Below, one piece after another: positions 54,539 to 63,293 of a stretch of 64,000 bases of DNA. A program made the position numbers and the translations under genes. The notes under the pieces were generated by a model. It was not told where the DNA came from. It saw only the letters and a list, made by a program, of their open reading frames with translations, and searched no databases. The DNA is taken from NCBI GenBank assembly GCA_012270795.1, contig JAAXHO010000131.1, forward strand, positions 1 to 64,000. The letters run 5' to 3'. The DNA is from Candidatus Poribacteria bacterium (GTDB lineage: Bacteria > Poribacteria > WGA-4E > WGA-3G). The stretch's first letter is position 1. Each line of letters starts with the position of its first letter.

Positions 54539-56455
54539 TCAATCCGGTAATATTCTATATCCGCTGCTAATACCTGTAGACATCCCCACAATTGCCCACA
54601 ATCCAGCACATAACATCTCTCCGATGACTAACCCGAGAAACAGGGGACGCGCTTGACGGTACGCCCTCAAACCACCATATTTCACGATAGCAAATTTCAT
54701 ACCCCAACCTAAAAAGATTGAAAACCAGAGTTTAAATGTCGCCCAAGAACTCAACATCGTGTAACCGAGCGGATGTAGGGGCCACCACACAAAGGTCTGC
54801 CGCATCCACATCAACCATGCCGTAAATCCCCCGCCAAATAGGATAAAACCCGTATTCGTCCAATTTGTGCTGGTTTTTGGACTTGTTAGCAGTCCTTCAA
54901 GTTGCCGCATAAACCAGCTGCTTCCCATATAGGGGGCACCGTGTGCATATCCAACTTTGAGTGCGGAATAGTAAGACACCGCTAAACCGATTACCATTGC
55001 CACTGCCATAGCGATTAGTAGTTGTCGTCTTTTGACGCGTGCTTCATCTGCTGCCTTCAGTCCGTTCATAATGTTTGGCATCATGAATTCACGCAAATCC
55101 AGTGTGAGACACACCGGATGCATCATTAACGATGTAAGGGTTGAGGGATGAATTTTTGATGTGCCGAGTGTTGTGAGAAAAAAACTCTGTGGTGAAAATG
55201 ATGGGTTGATGAAAGGAATACCCCCGTTTATTACCTGCCATGTCAACAGGATATACATTGCAAGAAGAAACAGTACAAAGCCGACTGCAAATAAAATAGA
55301 CATCCCCATCATGTGATTGAAAAAGACAAGTACACAGATTCCACCGAGAAGACCGAAGATCGTAAAACCGTAAGACATCGGTTCGTCACTGGAACGTGAT
55401 TGAAACATGTGTTTCAGGTGGTGTCGCGTTTTCCATAATGCAATTGCGACAAACACCAAGCATGCACCAGCTTCCTGTGCAGCACTAAACGATTTTCCTG
55501 TCCATTGCACACCAGGTCCGGATGTCAGTTGGAATCCGAGCATCACACCAATGAGACATTGCAACTTGTAAAACAGGAAGAAAAACCAAATACTAAATGA
55601 TACCTCTAAAGTAAGTAGGTAACTAAAACCGACCATTGACCAGAAAATAACAATCTGAAAGGGGCGTAAGGCACTCCAAGGTCTTTCTGTCAGAAATGGA
55701 TTTAACCAGAAATCACGTGGAATATGTGGCACGGATGGAAAGAATGTATGAAGTCCGTTCATTGTATGCAGGAAAACTGGAAAAGCAAACCCAATCCACA
55801 GCGCGCCATTCTTGAAGAGTGGTGCGAGTCTGCCAGGTCCTTGTGTTACCATCTCAACGGGGAGTTTGACAAGCGGAAAAGCACATCGTTCATACTCCAC
55901 CCACTGCTTTCGAAGCAATGCCGAAAGACAGATCATTACTAAATAGATCACGAGGACATAAGCACTCCAGATAAGAATCGGAGTTACCCATGCTCCCCAT
56001 GGTATAGTCTCACCAGTGAACAAACCTTCAAAAAAGGATCTGATTGCCGATTCATCGCGGACAACACGCCAATGCGGAATGTAGTGATAGAACAACGACT
56101 CCCAATCGTTTTCTGGTGTGGCAAAATATTGATATGCGACCATTGGGCTAATCGCATATCGCATCATGCCCGAAGATGGGATACCTGCAGGGGCAAGCAT
56201 GATGCACCAAATTGTAATGAGTTCACTGGGGGAAAAGGCAGATGTCGGATGTATCTGTTTTAAGAGGACGTTTACCCCTAACACAAACAAAGTCAGGACA
56301 AAGAATGGGCCGACAGGAAAATGCCCACCTGCAAGAAAAATGTTTCGGATGACATAGTCGTTATATGGGGCAAGGAGACATTCAATCGTAGCACATGTCA
56401 AACCGATAATTACTGCGCGCCAAGTTAAACTCGTCCGTGTCCGTTGTTGAATCAA
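54539..56455 (-). CDS. Large polytopic membrane protein (DUF6785/DUF6784-like)
   Basis: The 638-aa protein has about 12-14 hydrophobic segments. It opens RTSLTWRAVIIGLTCATIECLLAPYNDYVIRNIFLAGGHFPVGPFFVLTLF and carries KQIHPTSAFSPSELITIWCIMLAPAGIPSSGMMRY and YERCAFPLVKLPVEMV. This pattern is known from families of large membrane proteins of unknown function, annotated as DUF6785 and DUF6784, in uncultured planctomycete-like and poribacterial genomes; naming is from memory of the family. Resemblance to OPT-type oligopeptide transporters is possible. It is convergent with the LamG gene. Confidence 0.7.
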   Translation of the reverse strand: MIQQRTRTSLTWRAVIIGLTCATIECLLAPYNDYVIRNIFLAGGHFPVGPFFVLTLFVLGVNVLLKQIHPTSAFSPSELITIWCIMLAPAGIPSSGMMRYAISPMVAYQYFATPENDWESLFYHYIPHWRVVRDESAIRSFFEGLFTGETIPWGAWVTPILIWSAYVLVIYLVMICLSALLRKQWVEYERCAFPLVKLPVEMVTQGPGRLAPLFKNGALWIGFAFPVFLHTMNGLHTFFPSVPHIPRDFWLNPFLTERPWSALRPFQIVIFWSMVGFSYLLTLEVSFSIWFFFLFYKLQCLIGVMLGFQLTSGPGVQWTGKSFSAAQEAGACLVFVAIALWKTRHHLKHMFQSRSSDEPMSYGFTIFGLLGGICVLVFFNHMMGMSILFAVGFVLFLLAMYILLTWQVINGGIPFINPSFSPQSFFLTTLGTSKIHPSTLTSLMMHPVCLTLDLREFMMPNIMNGLKAADEARVKRRQLLIAMAVAMVIGLAVSYYSALKVGYAHGAPYMGSSWFMRQLEGLLTSPKTSTNWTNTGFILFGGGFTAWLMWMRQTFVWWPLHPLGYTMLSSWATFKLWFSIFLGWGMKFAIVKYGGLRAYRQARPLFLGLVIGEMLCAGLWAIVGMSTGISSGYRILPD

Positions 56456-56557
56456 TTTCCCCTCACTTTCTTAAATTCGTCTTTGCGTCCCAATGCCATT
56501 TTTGCAATTTCGCGTTTGTAACAGGTATCAGCATATTGTATACAAACTTGTTTGATT

Positions 56558-56714
56558 ATACCAATTCAAATTAATATTGTCCCATTAAGGAATTCCACTT
56601 TTATTGCTAGTTGGGGTACCTCTCTTTGGTAGGAGCGACCTCCCGGTCGCGACCGGGAGGTCGCTCCTACCAGAACATTTTGACAAATGGCATCTTATTT
56701 TTTAGAAATGGTAT
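56558..56714. repeat. ATACCAATT...AAATGGTAT element with GGAGCGACC core
   Basis: Nearly identical to 38572-38740 apart from a shorter ATTGCTAGTTGGGGTACC stretch. The centre is GGTAGGAGCGACCTCCCGG / CCGGGAGGTCGCTCCTACC. Confidence 0.8.
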
Positions 56715-56759
56715 TATACACAAAAAATGTGATTCTGTAAACTGTTTTGGGGTGTGGAG

Positions 56760-56960
56760 CAGGGTTATTCAGTTTTAAGAATTATCACTTGATGTGTGTT
56801 ACTTAAAGTTTATATCGTAGGTCGGGTAGAGCGTTAGCGAAACCCGACATGTATTGTTTGCGGTTATCATGTCGGGTTTCGCTTCGCTCTACCCGACCTA
56901 CGCATCTAATTCACGAATGTTATAAATATCTGTCAAAATACCTAAAACTGAATAACCCTG
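56760..56960. repeat. CAGGGTTATTCAGTTTTA element with GTAGGTCGGGTAGAGCG palindrome
   Basis: Outer ends CAGGGTTATTCAGTTTTA (56760) and TAAAACTGAATAACCCTG (to 56960) are perfect 18-bp inverted repeats. Inside, 56816-56902 is a long palindrome (CGTAGGTCGGGTAGAGCG ... CGCTCTACCCGACCTACG) with a 3-base insertion in the left arm. The related palindrome is at 45787-45876. Confidence 0.85.
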
Positions 56961-57196
56961 GGTGTGTAAAGTTTTGGTTACTTGTCTGAACCAGGATTTT
57001 CAGGATTTCCAGATTTCCCTCAACAGGTTCTATTCCCAAAGTTGACATCAAAACGCATCAAAAAACCTTGATGAGGTAATCCTGGTAATCTGGAAATCCT
57101 GAAAATCCTGGTTCAGACAAGGGAAAATAATATAGACATACGAAAAAGATGGGGAACAAAAGTCATATCAATGTTTCTACAAAAACTTTACACACC
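56961..57196. repeat. GGTGTGTAAAGTTTTG element, complete, opposite orientation
   Basis: Ends GGTGTGTAAAGTTTTG and AAAAACTTTACACACC; inside, TGTCTGAACCAGGATTTTCA at 56983 and its complement to 57119. The core reads CTCAACAGG ... CCCAAAGTTGACATCAAAAC ... CTTGATGAGG, i.e. inverted relative to copies at 21191 and 28052. It abuts the preceding element without a spacer. Confidence 0.85.
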
Positions 57197-57254
57197 CGGG
57201 GTGTATCCAGAGGTATTGAATTGTCGATTAAGCGCAAAACCTAACATAGGTTTC

Positions 57255-57340
57255 ATAAGGTAGGAGCGACCTCCCGGTCGTGCCCCGGGAAATGCCATAA
57301 GGCATTCATACCGTTGATTTGCTGGTCGCTCCTACCGAAG
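57255..57340. repeat. GGAGCGACC palindrome with hairpin insert
   Basis: GGTAGGAGCGACCTCCCGGT on the left and GGTCGCTCCTACCGAAGA on the right flank a 36-nt hairpin (57285-57320). ACTCCACCATAAATAC follows at about 57396. Confidence 0.75.
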
Positions 57341-57522
57341 AATACTTACATGACAGGCAATATGGTAAATTGCAGAAATGTAAACCTATTTTCAAACTCC
57401 ACCATAAATACACATATAAAAAAGTTATACAAAAATTATGAGAATTCAAGTAAAATAACCATAGAATGTTAGAGTATTTGACCAAAATAGAAGTTTTTGG
57501 ATATATAAATGGAGATAAGATT

Positions 57523-59028
57523 ATGCATGAGCATTCAAACCTGTTAAGCGATAAACAGATGCAAGATTTCATTGTTCGGGGATATGTCACTGTGAAAACG
57601 GATCTTCCAAGAAGTGTCCACGAAACCATCTACCGAAAAACACAGGAATACACCGAAAAAGAAGGGAACCCAGGGAATAATATCTTACCAAGAGTGCCGG
57701 AACTTCAATCAGTCTTTGACGATCCTGTGGTACGTGGTGCATTTACTAGTATCTTGGGAGAGAACTATGTGATGCATTCACATCGGCATCCACACCGGAA
57801 TGCCCCGCATAGCAAGGGGCAAGGTTTTCACATGGATAGTTATTGGGGACATCAGAAGGTTCGCCATCATCGTCCGCGTTGGGCAATGGCATTCTATTAT
57901 CCACAGGATACACCTCTTGCCCTCGGTCCTTCATCGGTCTTGTCGGGAACACAATACTACAGTCATCGGATCACCGAAGAAAATGAAGGTGAAATTGCAC
58001 TTAACGGCGAAGCGGGAACAGTAACCCTCATCCACTTTGATTTGTGGCATCGTGCTATGGCAAACCGGACCGACAAAACACGTTACATGATGAAGTTTCA
58101 ATTTATTCGTTTGGATGAACCACATAAACCGGAATGGAATGTGGAAAATACAGAATGGAATGTTGATGCGTATGATTTTAGCGAGAATCCTGTTTCAGAG
58201 AAACATCAAGCTACATGGCGACATGTGTGGAATTGGATGGCAGGCAATGGAAACGGACATGCGACACAAAATATTAATGGCAATTTGGGAAAACACATTG
58301 AAGATCTAAATGATGAGAACCCGTCTATCCGTTCTGATGCTGCTGATGAAATTGGCTTGTTAGGTGAGGACGCATCAGACGCAATTTCCGCGTTGAGTCA
58401 GGCATTGCATGATGATTATGAACCTGTCCGACTCAACGCTGCTTATGCTTTGGGGGCAATTGGAGAAAAAGCAGTACCTGTTTTAATCGAGAAGCTTGTC
58501 TCAGAAAATGGACAAGTACGCCGTAAGGCTGCGTATGGTTTAGCCGCAGTTGGAGCACCTGCAGTACCAGCACTTATTGAGGTATTAGCACATGAAAATG
58601 ATGATGTAAGAGTTGAAGCAACTTATGCATTAGCGCAAATCGGAAATGATGCCAACCCCGCAGTACCCGCATTGATAGCTCGCGCAAAAGATAGGAAAGT
58701 TGAAGTTTGTAGATATATTCCAGAAGCTTTTGGCAGCATAGGTGCAAACGCAGCACCCGCAGTACCAACATTAATTGATATGTTAGCAAATGATGAAGAT
58801 GTACAAGTCCGTTTTGAGTCTGCGTTGGCGTTAGCACAAATTGGTCCTGCCTCCGTTGCTGCGATCCCCGTTTTGACAAACGCTTTACACGACAGAAACA
58901 GATATGTACGGGATAATTCTATCCATGCACTTAATCGCATTGGTACCCCAGAAGCTGAGACTGCACTAATGGATTACTTACTAATAGCGCGCTGGTGTGA
59001 CATCACTAACAAGAACAGTAAATATTGA
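57523..59028 (+). CDS. PhyH-family Fe(II)/2-oxoglutarate dioxygenase fused to HEAT repeats
   Basis: Residues about 1-225 form a phytanoyl-CoA dioxygenase-like domain: H103-x-D105 (GFHMDSYWG) and the distal His176 (FDLWHRAM) are the likely iron ligands, and Arg187 (DKTRYMMKF) the 2-oxoglutarate binder. From about residue 245, seven or so HEAT/PBS-lyase-type repeats follow (EDLNDENPSIRSDAADEIGLLGE, AYALGAIGEKAVPVLIEKL and similar), giving a helical solenoid to the end. The start at 57523 is preferred over 57466 because GGAGAT lies 9 nt upstream. The product is 501 aa. The substrate is unknown; the HEAT part may bind a protein partner. Confidence 0.88.
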   Translation: MHEHSNLLSDKQMQDFIVRGYVTVKTDLPRSVHETIYRKTQEYTEKEGNPGNNILPRVPELQSVFDDPVVRGAFTSILGENYVMHSHRHPHRNAPHSKGQGFHMDSYWGHQKVRHHRPRWAMAFYYPQDTPLALGPSSVLSGTQYYSHRITEENEGEIALNGEAGTVTLIHFDLWHRAMANRTDKTRYMMKFQFIRLDEPHKPEWNVENTEWNVDAYDFSENPVSEKHQATWRHVWNWMAGNGNGHATQNINGNLGKHIEDLNDENPSIRSDAADEIGLLGEDASDAISALSQALHDDYEPVRLNAAYALGAIGEKAVPVLIEKLVSENGQVRRKAAYGLAAVGAPAVPALIEVLAHENDDVRVEATYALAQIGNDANPAVPALIARAKDRKVEVCRYIPEAFGSIGANAAPAVPTLIDMLANDEDVQVRFESALALAQIGPASVAAIPVLTNALHDRNRYVRDNSIHALNRIGTPEAETALMDYLLIARWCDITNKNSKY

Positions 59029-59176
59029 AAGAGAATATTTAAACTTTCTCACACCGATGCAATAAAGATGTTTCGTAACAATTGAATGCCTTTTGATTGT
59101 AGTTATCTTTTCCGTGTCTTCCGTGGAATCCGCGATTCTGAACCTAAAGTCGCACCATCCGCGAATTCCGAGATTC
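59029..59176. repeat. CGCGGATTC-type repeat remnants
   Basis: CAATTGAATGCC (about 59085) is a single terminal end of the 295-bp family; TCTTTTCCGTGTCTTCCGTG then GAATCCGCGATTC follows, like the 24185-24356 tract. No gene is seen. Confidence 0.5.
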
Positions 59177-59345
59177 TGTCTGAACCAGGATTTACAGGAT
59201 TTATAGATTACCAGGATTACCTTATCAAGGTTTTTTGATGCGTTTTGATGTCATCTTTGGGAATAGCACCTGTTGAGGAAAATCCTGGAAATCTATAAAT
59301 CCTGAAAATCCTGGTTCAGACAAGTGACAAAAACTTTACACACCC
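59177..59345. repeat. TGTCTGAACCAGGATTT element with right GGTGTGTAAAG end
   Basis: Arms and core as at 28052-28197; the right outer end AAAAACTTTACACACC (to 59345) is present, the left one is missing. It lies 100 bp upstream of the alcohol dehydrogenase gene. Confidence 0.8.
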
Positions 59346-59447
59346 CTACCTTTTCAACTACTTGAATTTCGCGAAATTATATGATATAATATACCCTACT
59401 GAAAAGTGTGAATCCAATATTAGTCTGAGAAAGTGTTGTGATATATA

Positions 59448-60569
59448 ATGATTGCTTTTGACTCAAATTTGGCACAACGTGTCATTTTTGGTGAAAACAG
59501 TATAGAAAAACTTGCTGAATCAACAATAACACTTGGAGGTAGTCGCGTATTACTCGTAACAGATCCTGGGATTGAAGAAGCAGGTATTCTCAAACGTGCC
59601 TATTCATCCCTTAATAGCGAGAAAATAACGTGTTACATATTCATAGGTGTTGAGCCTAATCCGACAGAAAAGCATGTGCGAGCTGCTGTTGATTTTGCGA
59701 AGGCAAATGCCCCAATCGACTTGATTATTGGACTTGGCGGTGGAAGTGCAATGGATTGTGCTAAGGGAGCCAACTTCATACTCACAAATGGCGGAAAAAT
59801 GGAGGACTATTGGGGTACGAACAAAGCAACTAAGCGGATGCTCCCATCTATCGGTGTGCCGACAACTATTGGTACAGGAAGTGAGGCTCAATCCTTTGCG
59901 TTAATTTCACAGGAAGACTCTCACATCAAAATGGCTTGTGGTGACAAGAAAGCACAATTCCACACGGTTATTCTGGACCCGACATTAACAGAAACCTTAC
60001 CATCAAGTGTTGCAGCTGCAACGGGGATAGACGCAATTGCACATGCTATTGAGAGTTATGTTTCAACCAGACACAACGCAATGTCACAGATGTTTTCACA
60101 GCAAGCTTGGAAACTCCTGAATGCGAATTTTGAGTCTGCAATTACAAAAGAAAATTATCATGCACGTGGAAAAATGTTATTCGGTGCTTATCTTGCGGGA
60201 GTTGCGATAGAAAATTCCATGCTGGGTGCAGCCCATGCATGCGCTAATCCATTAACTGCAAGATACAATATTACGCATGGTATTGCTGTAGCACTGATGT
60301 TACCGCATGTCATTCGGTTCAATAGAAACATCGTTGGTGAATCTTACAACGAACTTTATTCTGACGGTGATTTAGCGAATAGAATTGAAGAATTAATGAA
60401 AATTGGAGATATTCCGAACACATTACAAGCGTGTTCTGTCCAACATCAAGGAAATACAACAGACATTCCGGCTTTGGCAAATGAGGCATCAGTCCAGTGG
60501 ACTGCACAATTTAATCCGCGGCCTTTGGCAATACATAATTTGATTAGATTATATGAACAGATATTTTAA
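59448..60569 (+). CDS. Iron-type (group III) alcohol dehydrogenase
   Basis: The 373-aa protein has the Fe-ADH fold: an NAD domain with LIIGLGGGSAMDCAKGANFIL (GGGS dinucleotide loop) and IGVPTTIGTGSEAQSFA, then the metal site residues Asp and His in DAIAHAIESY and GAAHACANPLTARYNITHGIAVALMLPHVI. The length matches the family. It probably interconverts an aldehyde and an alcohol; the exact substrate is unknown. Its stop TAA (60567-60569) lies exactly on the left end of a MITE-like repeat. ATG 59448 has no strong ribosome site (AAAGTGTTGTGAT). Confidence 0.92.
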   Translation: MIAFDSNLAQRVIFGENSIEKLAESTITLGGSRVLLVTDPGIEEAGILKRAYSSLNSEKITCYIFIGVEPNPTEKHVRAAVDFAKANAPIDLIIGLGGGSAMDCAKGANFILTNGGKMEDYWGTNKATKRMLPSIGVPTTIGTGSEAQSFALISQEDSHIKMACGDKKAQFHTVILDPTLTETLPSSVAAATGIDAIAHAIESYVSTRHNAMSQMFSQQAWKLLNANFESAITKENYHARGKMLFGAYLAGVAIENSMLGAAHACANPLTARYNITHGIAVALMLPHVIRFNRNIVGESYNELYSDGDLANRIEELMKIGDIPNTLQACSVQHQGNTTDIPALANEASVQWTAQFNPRPLAIHNLIRLYEQIF

Positions 60570-60723
60570 CCTAAAGTTGCCACCTACTTTAGAATACTCT
60601 TGTTGGAGGGGTTTCTAACCCCGATTTATGACAAAACACATCAGCATTCGTTGTTTTTCTGTTTTCTGTTATCAATCGGGGTTAGAAACCCCTCCAACAA
60701 ATAATAGGTAGCAACTTAGGTTA
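60567..60723. repeat. MITE-like element abutting the alcohol dehydrogenase stop codon
   Basis: TAACCTAAAGTTGCCACCTA on the left and TAGGTAGCAACTTAGGTTA on the right are terminal inverted repeats; the inner palindrome is TTGTTGGAGGGG ... CCCCTCCAACAA (60600-60702). The copy is like 50899-51045. The first three bases TAA form the stop codon of the gene before it. Confidence 0.85.
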
Positions 60724-60763
60724 TTTTAGAAAATCTGATTTTAATTCAGTACGAGTTTTAAGT

Positions 60764-61903
60764 ATGATTGCACCCACATCACGTTTAGTTTTATTTATTG
60801 TTGTCTCACTTTTCCTGATTCTCAGTCCTGCTTGGAGTGATTGGACAAGTTTCCGAGGTAATCCACAACTTACAGGGGTTGCAGATTCGGAACTCCCCGA
60901 AAAGCTAGATTTACTTTGGGCGTTTAAAGCTGGAGATATTATTGAATCTACAGCAGCAATTGTTGATGATGTCGTCTATATTGGTGCCCTGGATGGGTAT
61001 CTGTATGCCATAGATGCAAAGAGTGGTAAGCAAATTTGGAAATATCAGACTGATGGACCAATCAAATCATCTCCTTCAATCAATAACGGTATTATCTATT
61101 TCGGTGACGATGAAGGCGTTTTTCACGCAGTAGATATTTCTACCCGAAAAATGAAGTGGCAGTACCAGACTGAAGGTGAAATCATTTCATCTGCAAACTT
61201 TCTGGATGATCGTGTGCTGTTCGGTTGCTATGATGGATTCCTCTACTGCTTAAATAAAGACAATGGGAACTTTTTATGGAAATTTGAAACTGAAGGATAT
61301 ATCCATGGCACTCCTGCAATTTATGGAGATTTTACAATTGTCACAGGATGTGACAGTTACCTTCGTGTTATCAATATAAAGGATGGTAAACAGACACAAC
61401 AGGTTAATCTTGGTGCTTATGTTGGTGCAAGTCCTGCTATCCTTGATACTGGAACAGAGACCCAAAAGCGTTCTATTCTTCGTGCGTATTGCGGTACTTA
61501 TGGTAATGAAGTATTGGGTGTTGACTTGAACTTGGGCGAAATTGCGTGGAACTATGAAAATCCTGATCGACAATTACCATTCTTTGCTTCAGCAGCAGTC
61601 ACGAAGAACCTTGTGATTATTGGTGGGCGCGATAAAATGATGCATGCACTTTCACCTGAAACAGGTGAACCGAAATGGACTTATACAACAAAATCCCGGA
61701 TAGAATCATCGCCAGTAATCGTTGGTAAACGCGTGTTTTTTGGAACATCACGTGGTATGTTTATTGCTTTGGACATTACGAGTGGAGATGAAGTTTGGAG
61801 TTTTGAGACGGGTTCGTCAATCGTCGCTTCACCCAGTGTGGCTAATGGAAAAATATATATCGGAACAGAAGATGGGGTATTGTACTGTTTTGGCGAAAAA
61901 TAA
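60764..61903 (+). CDS. Secreted PQQ-like beta-propeller protein (BamB-like)
   Basis: A signal peptide (residues 1-25, ending AWSD) precedes seven or eight PQQ-type repeats such as VYIGALDGYLYAIDAKSGKQIWKYQTDGPIKSSPSI and GEIISSANFLDDRVLFGCYDGFLYCLNKDNGNFLWKFETEG. The A-x-D/N-x-x-T/S-G-x-x-x-W motif recurs. The domain is a beta-propeller like BamB or the propeller of quinoprotein dehydrogenases, but no N-terminal TPR or cytochrome motif is attached. At 379 aa it is probably a periplasmic scaffold rather than an enzyme. The lipoprotein gene follows 30 bp downstream. Confidence 0.88.
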   Translation: MIAPTSRLVLFIVVSLFLILSPAWSDWTSFRGNPQLTGVADSELPEKLDLLWAFKAGDIIESTAAIVDDVVYIGALDGYLYAIDAKSGKQIWKYQTDGPIKSSPSINNGIIYFGDDEGVFHAVDISTRKMKWQYQTEGEIISSANFLDDRVLFGCYDGFLYCLNKDNGNFLWKFETEGYIHGTPAIYGDFTIVTGCDSYLRVINIKDGKQTQQVNLGAYVGASPAILDTGTETQKRSILRAYCGTYGNEVLGVDLNLGEIAWNYENPDRQLPFFASAAVTKNLVIIGGRDKMMHALSPETGEPKWTYTTKSRIESSPVIVGKRVFFGTSRGMFIALDITSGDEVWSFETGSSIVASPSVANGKIYIGTEDGVLYCFGEK

Positions 61904-61933
61904 TACAATAGTTGTTTTATTGTGGGTAAGCAG

Positions 61934-62485
61934 ATGAATCAATTTTCTAAAACCTTATTACCTTTTGTGATATGTTTCTTCGTCATTCTAATAGGATGTA
62001 CTAACAAGAAAACATCAAGAGAATTTTCGCACACAACGGAAGACGGTGGACGTGTAAATATCAAAATAGAGTATAAACCCAAAAGCCGAATCAGTGGAGA
62101 TGATAAATTTGGTTCTTATTACTATATTATTCAATACTTTGATCCTAAGCCATCTCCTTCTGCCAAAACACAGGAACAGCAAGGTAAACCTAAAACGTTT
62201 GATTCTCGATCGATTGTTGATCATTATCGTAGGACATCTAAGCAGCAAGGTAAGCCCAAAAACCCACCTCGAATTGAGATTTCCTTTTATGACCGAAAAG
62301 GTTACTCACTTTTCAAGAATCTTTCTTCAAATACACTCGCCCCTGGATGGAATCATAATGAAGATGAAAAGAATAAAATTAAGGGGGGTTGGGAATGGAA
62401 GGGGCACTTTGACGAGAGTTATATCACAATTGAAAATTTTCGTGACATTCATTCTATAAAAGTAAAAACTTACGGTCTACGTTGA
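61934..62485 (+). CDS. Small lipoprotein, unknown function
   Basis: With ATG 61934 (a GTG at 61922 is an alternative) the signal peptide MNQFSKTLLPFVICFFVILIGC ends in the lipobox LIGC, so it is a predicted lipoprotein of 183 aa. The mature part is basic and hydrophilic, with QQGKPKTFDSRSIVDHYRRT and a second QQGKPKN, a small internal duplication of about 30 residues apart. The C-terminus is beta-rich (FDESYITIENFRDIHSIKVKTYG). No family is recognised. It is likely cotranscribed with the propeller gene. Confidence 0.65.
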   Translation: MNQFSKTLLPFVICFFVILIGCTNKKTSREFSHTTEDGGRVNIKIEYKPKSRISGDDKFGSYYYIIQYFDPKPSPSAKTQEQQGKPKTFDSRSIVDHYRRTSKQQGKPKNPPRIEISFYDRKGYSLFKNLSSNTLAPGWNHNEDEKNKIKGGWEWKGHFDESYITIENFRDIHSIKVKTYGLR

Positions 62486-62609
62486 TAGGGACATTTTTAG
62501 CTGAACTTCAAAAGACTTGTTATTCTGAACGATCCTATGGTAAAATTTATACAATAGTTTTGGTTAGTGAGAGATTCTCTTCTGATTTAAAACAAAGAGG
62601 TACTATACA

Positions 62610-62840
62610 ATGAATAATTCGTCAACTATTCAAAAGATCGTAGAGCAATTAGAGATGCTTTCACCGATTCTTCAGAAACAGGTTTTGGATTTCACGTTAA
62701 AACTTGCAGATGAAATGTCAGAAGGTGCTCCAATTCACGAATTCCTTAATTTCTCAGGGACTATTCCACCAGAAGACCTTGAACAGATGAAGCAGGCAAT
62801 CGAAAAAGGATGCGAACAAGTCTATGCTTCAGAATGGTAA
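62610..62840 (+). CDS. Antitoxin, DUF2281-type
   Basis: The 76-aa protein reads TIQKIVEQLEMLSPILQKQVLDFTLKLADEMSEGAPIHEFLNFSGTIPPEDLEQMKQAIEKGCEQVYASEW. The DUF2281-like N-terminal helix and the C-terminal FLNFSGTIPPEDLEQMKQAIEKGCE tail, which would bind the toxin, are typical of antitoxins of VapC-type PIN toxins. AGAGG lies 9 nt before the ATG. It overlaps the toxin gene by 17 nt in another frame, so translation is coupled. Confidence 0.8.
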   Translation: MNNSSTIQKIVEQLEMLSPILQKQVLDFTLKLADEMSEGAPIHEFLNFSGTIPPEDLEQMKQAIEKGCEQVYASEW

Positions 62841-63219
62841 GTATTTATTAGATACAAATATCGTTATTGCAATGTTTGCTAACGATATTAACATTGAAGA
62901 AGAAAGACAGAAAATGGGTAAAGTTTACTTGCCTACTCCTGTGATTGGTGAACTATATTATGGTGCTCGTTATTCTGATAGACCTATAGAAAACATCACG
63001 AGAATAAACAACCTTTCAGTGCGGATACCCTGCATTTCTTGTAATAAAGAAACTGCTCGTTGGTATGGAATTATCAAGAATCAATTGAGGCTAAAAGGGA
63101 ATCTCATCCCCGATAATGACATCTGGATTGCTGCAATCGCTAGGCAGCGTGATTTGATTCTTGTTACGCGAGATGCACATTTCAATCAAGTGGAGTCTCT
63201 CAACTTGGCAAGATGGTAG
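62824..63219 (+). CDS. PIN-domain toxin (VapC-like RNase)
   Basis: VapC toxins are Mg-dependent RNases that cleave specific RNAs. The four acidic residues of the PIN active site are present: Asp10 (LLDTN), Glu43 (IGELYYGA), Asp97/Asp99 (IPDNDIWIAA) and Asp117 (VTRDAHF). The length of 131 aa is typical. It overlaps the antitoxin by 17 nt and the pair forms a type II toxin-antitoxin module. A radical SAM gene follows 75 bp downstream. Confidence 0.9.
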   Translation: MLQNGKYLLDTNIVIAMFANDINIEEERQKMGKVYLPTPVIGELYYGARYSDRPIENITRINNLSVRIPCISCNKETARWYGIIKNQLRLKGNLIPDNDIWIAAIARQRDLILVTRDAHFNQVESLNLARW

Positions 63220-63293
63220 ATCAACAATCAGTTTCCACTCAATACACACAATGTATCTGCTCAACTTCACCACTTTTAAATTAGGAAACAACA

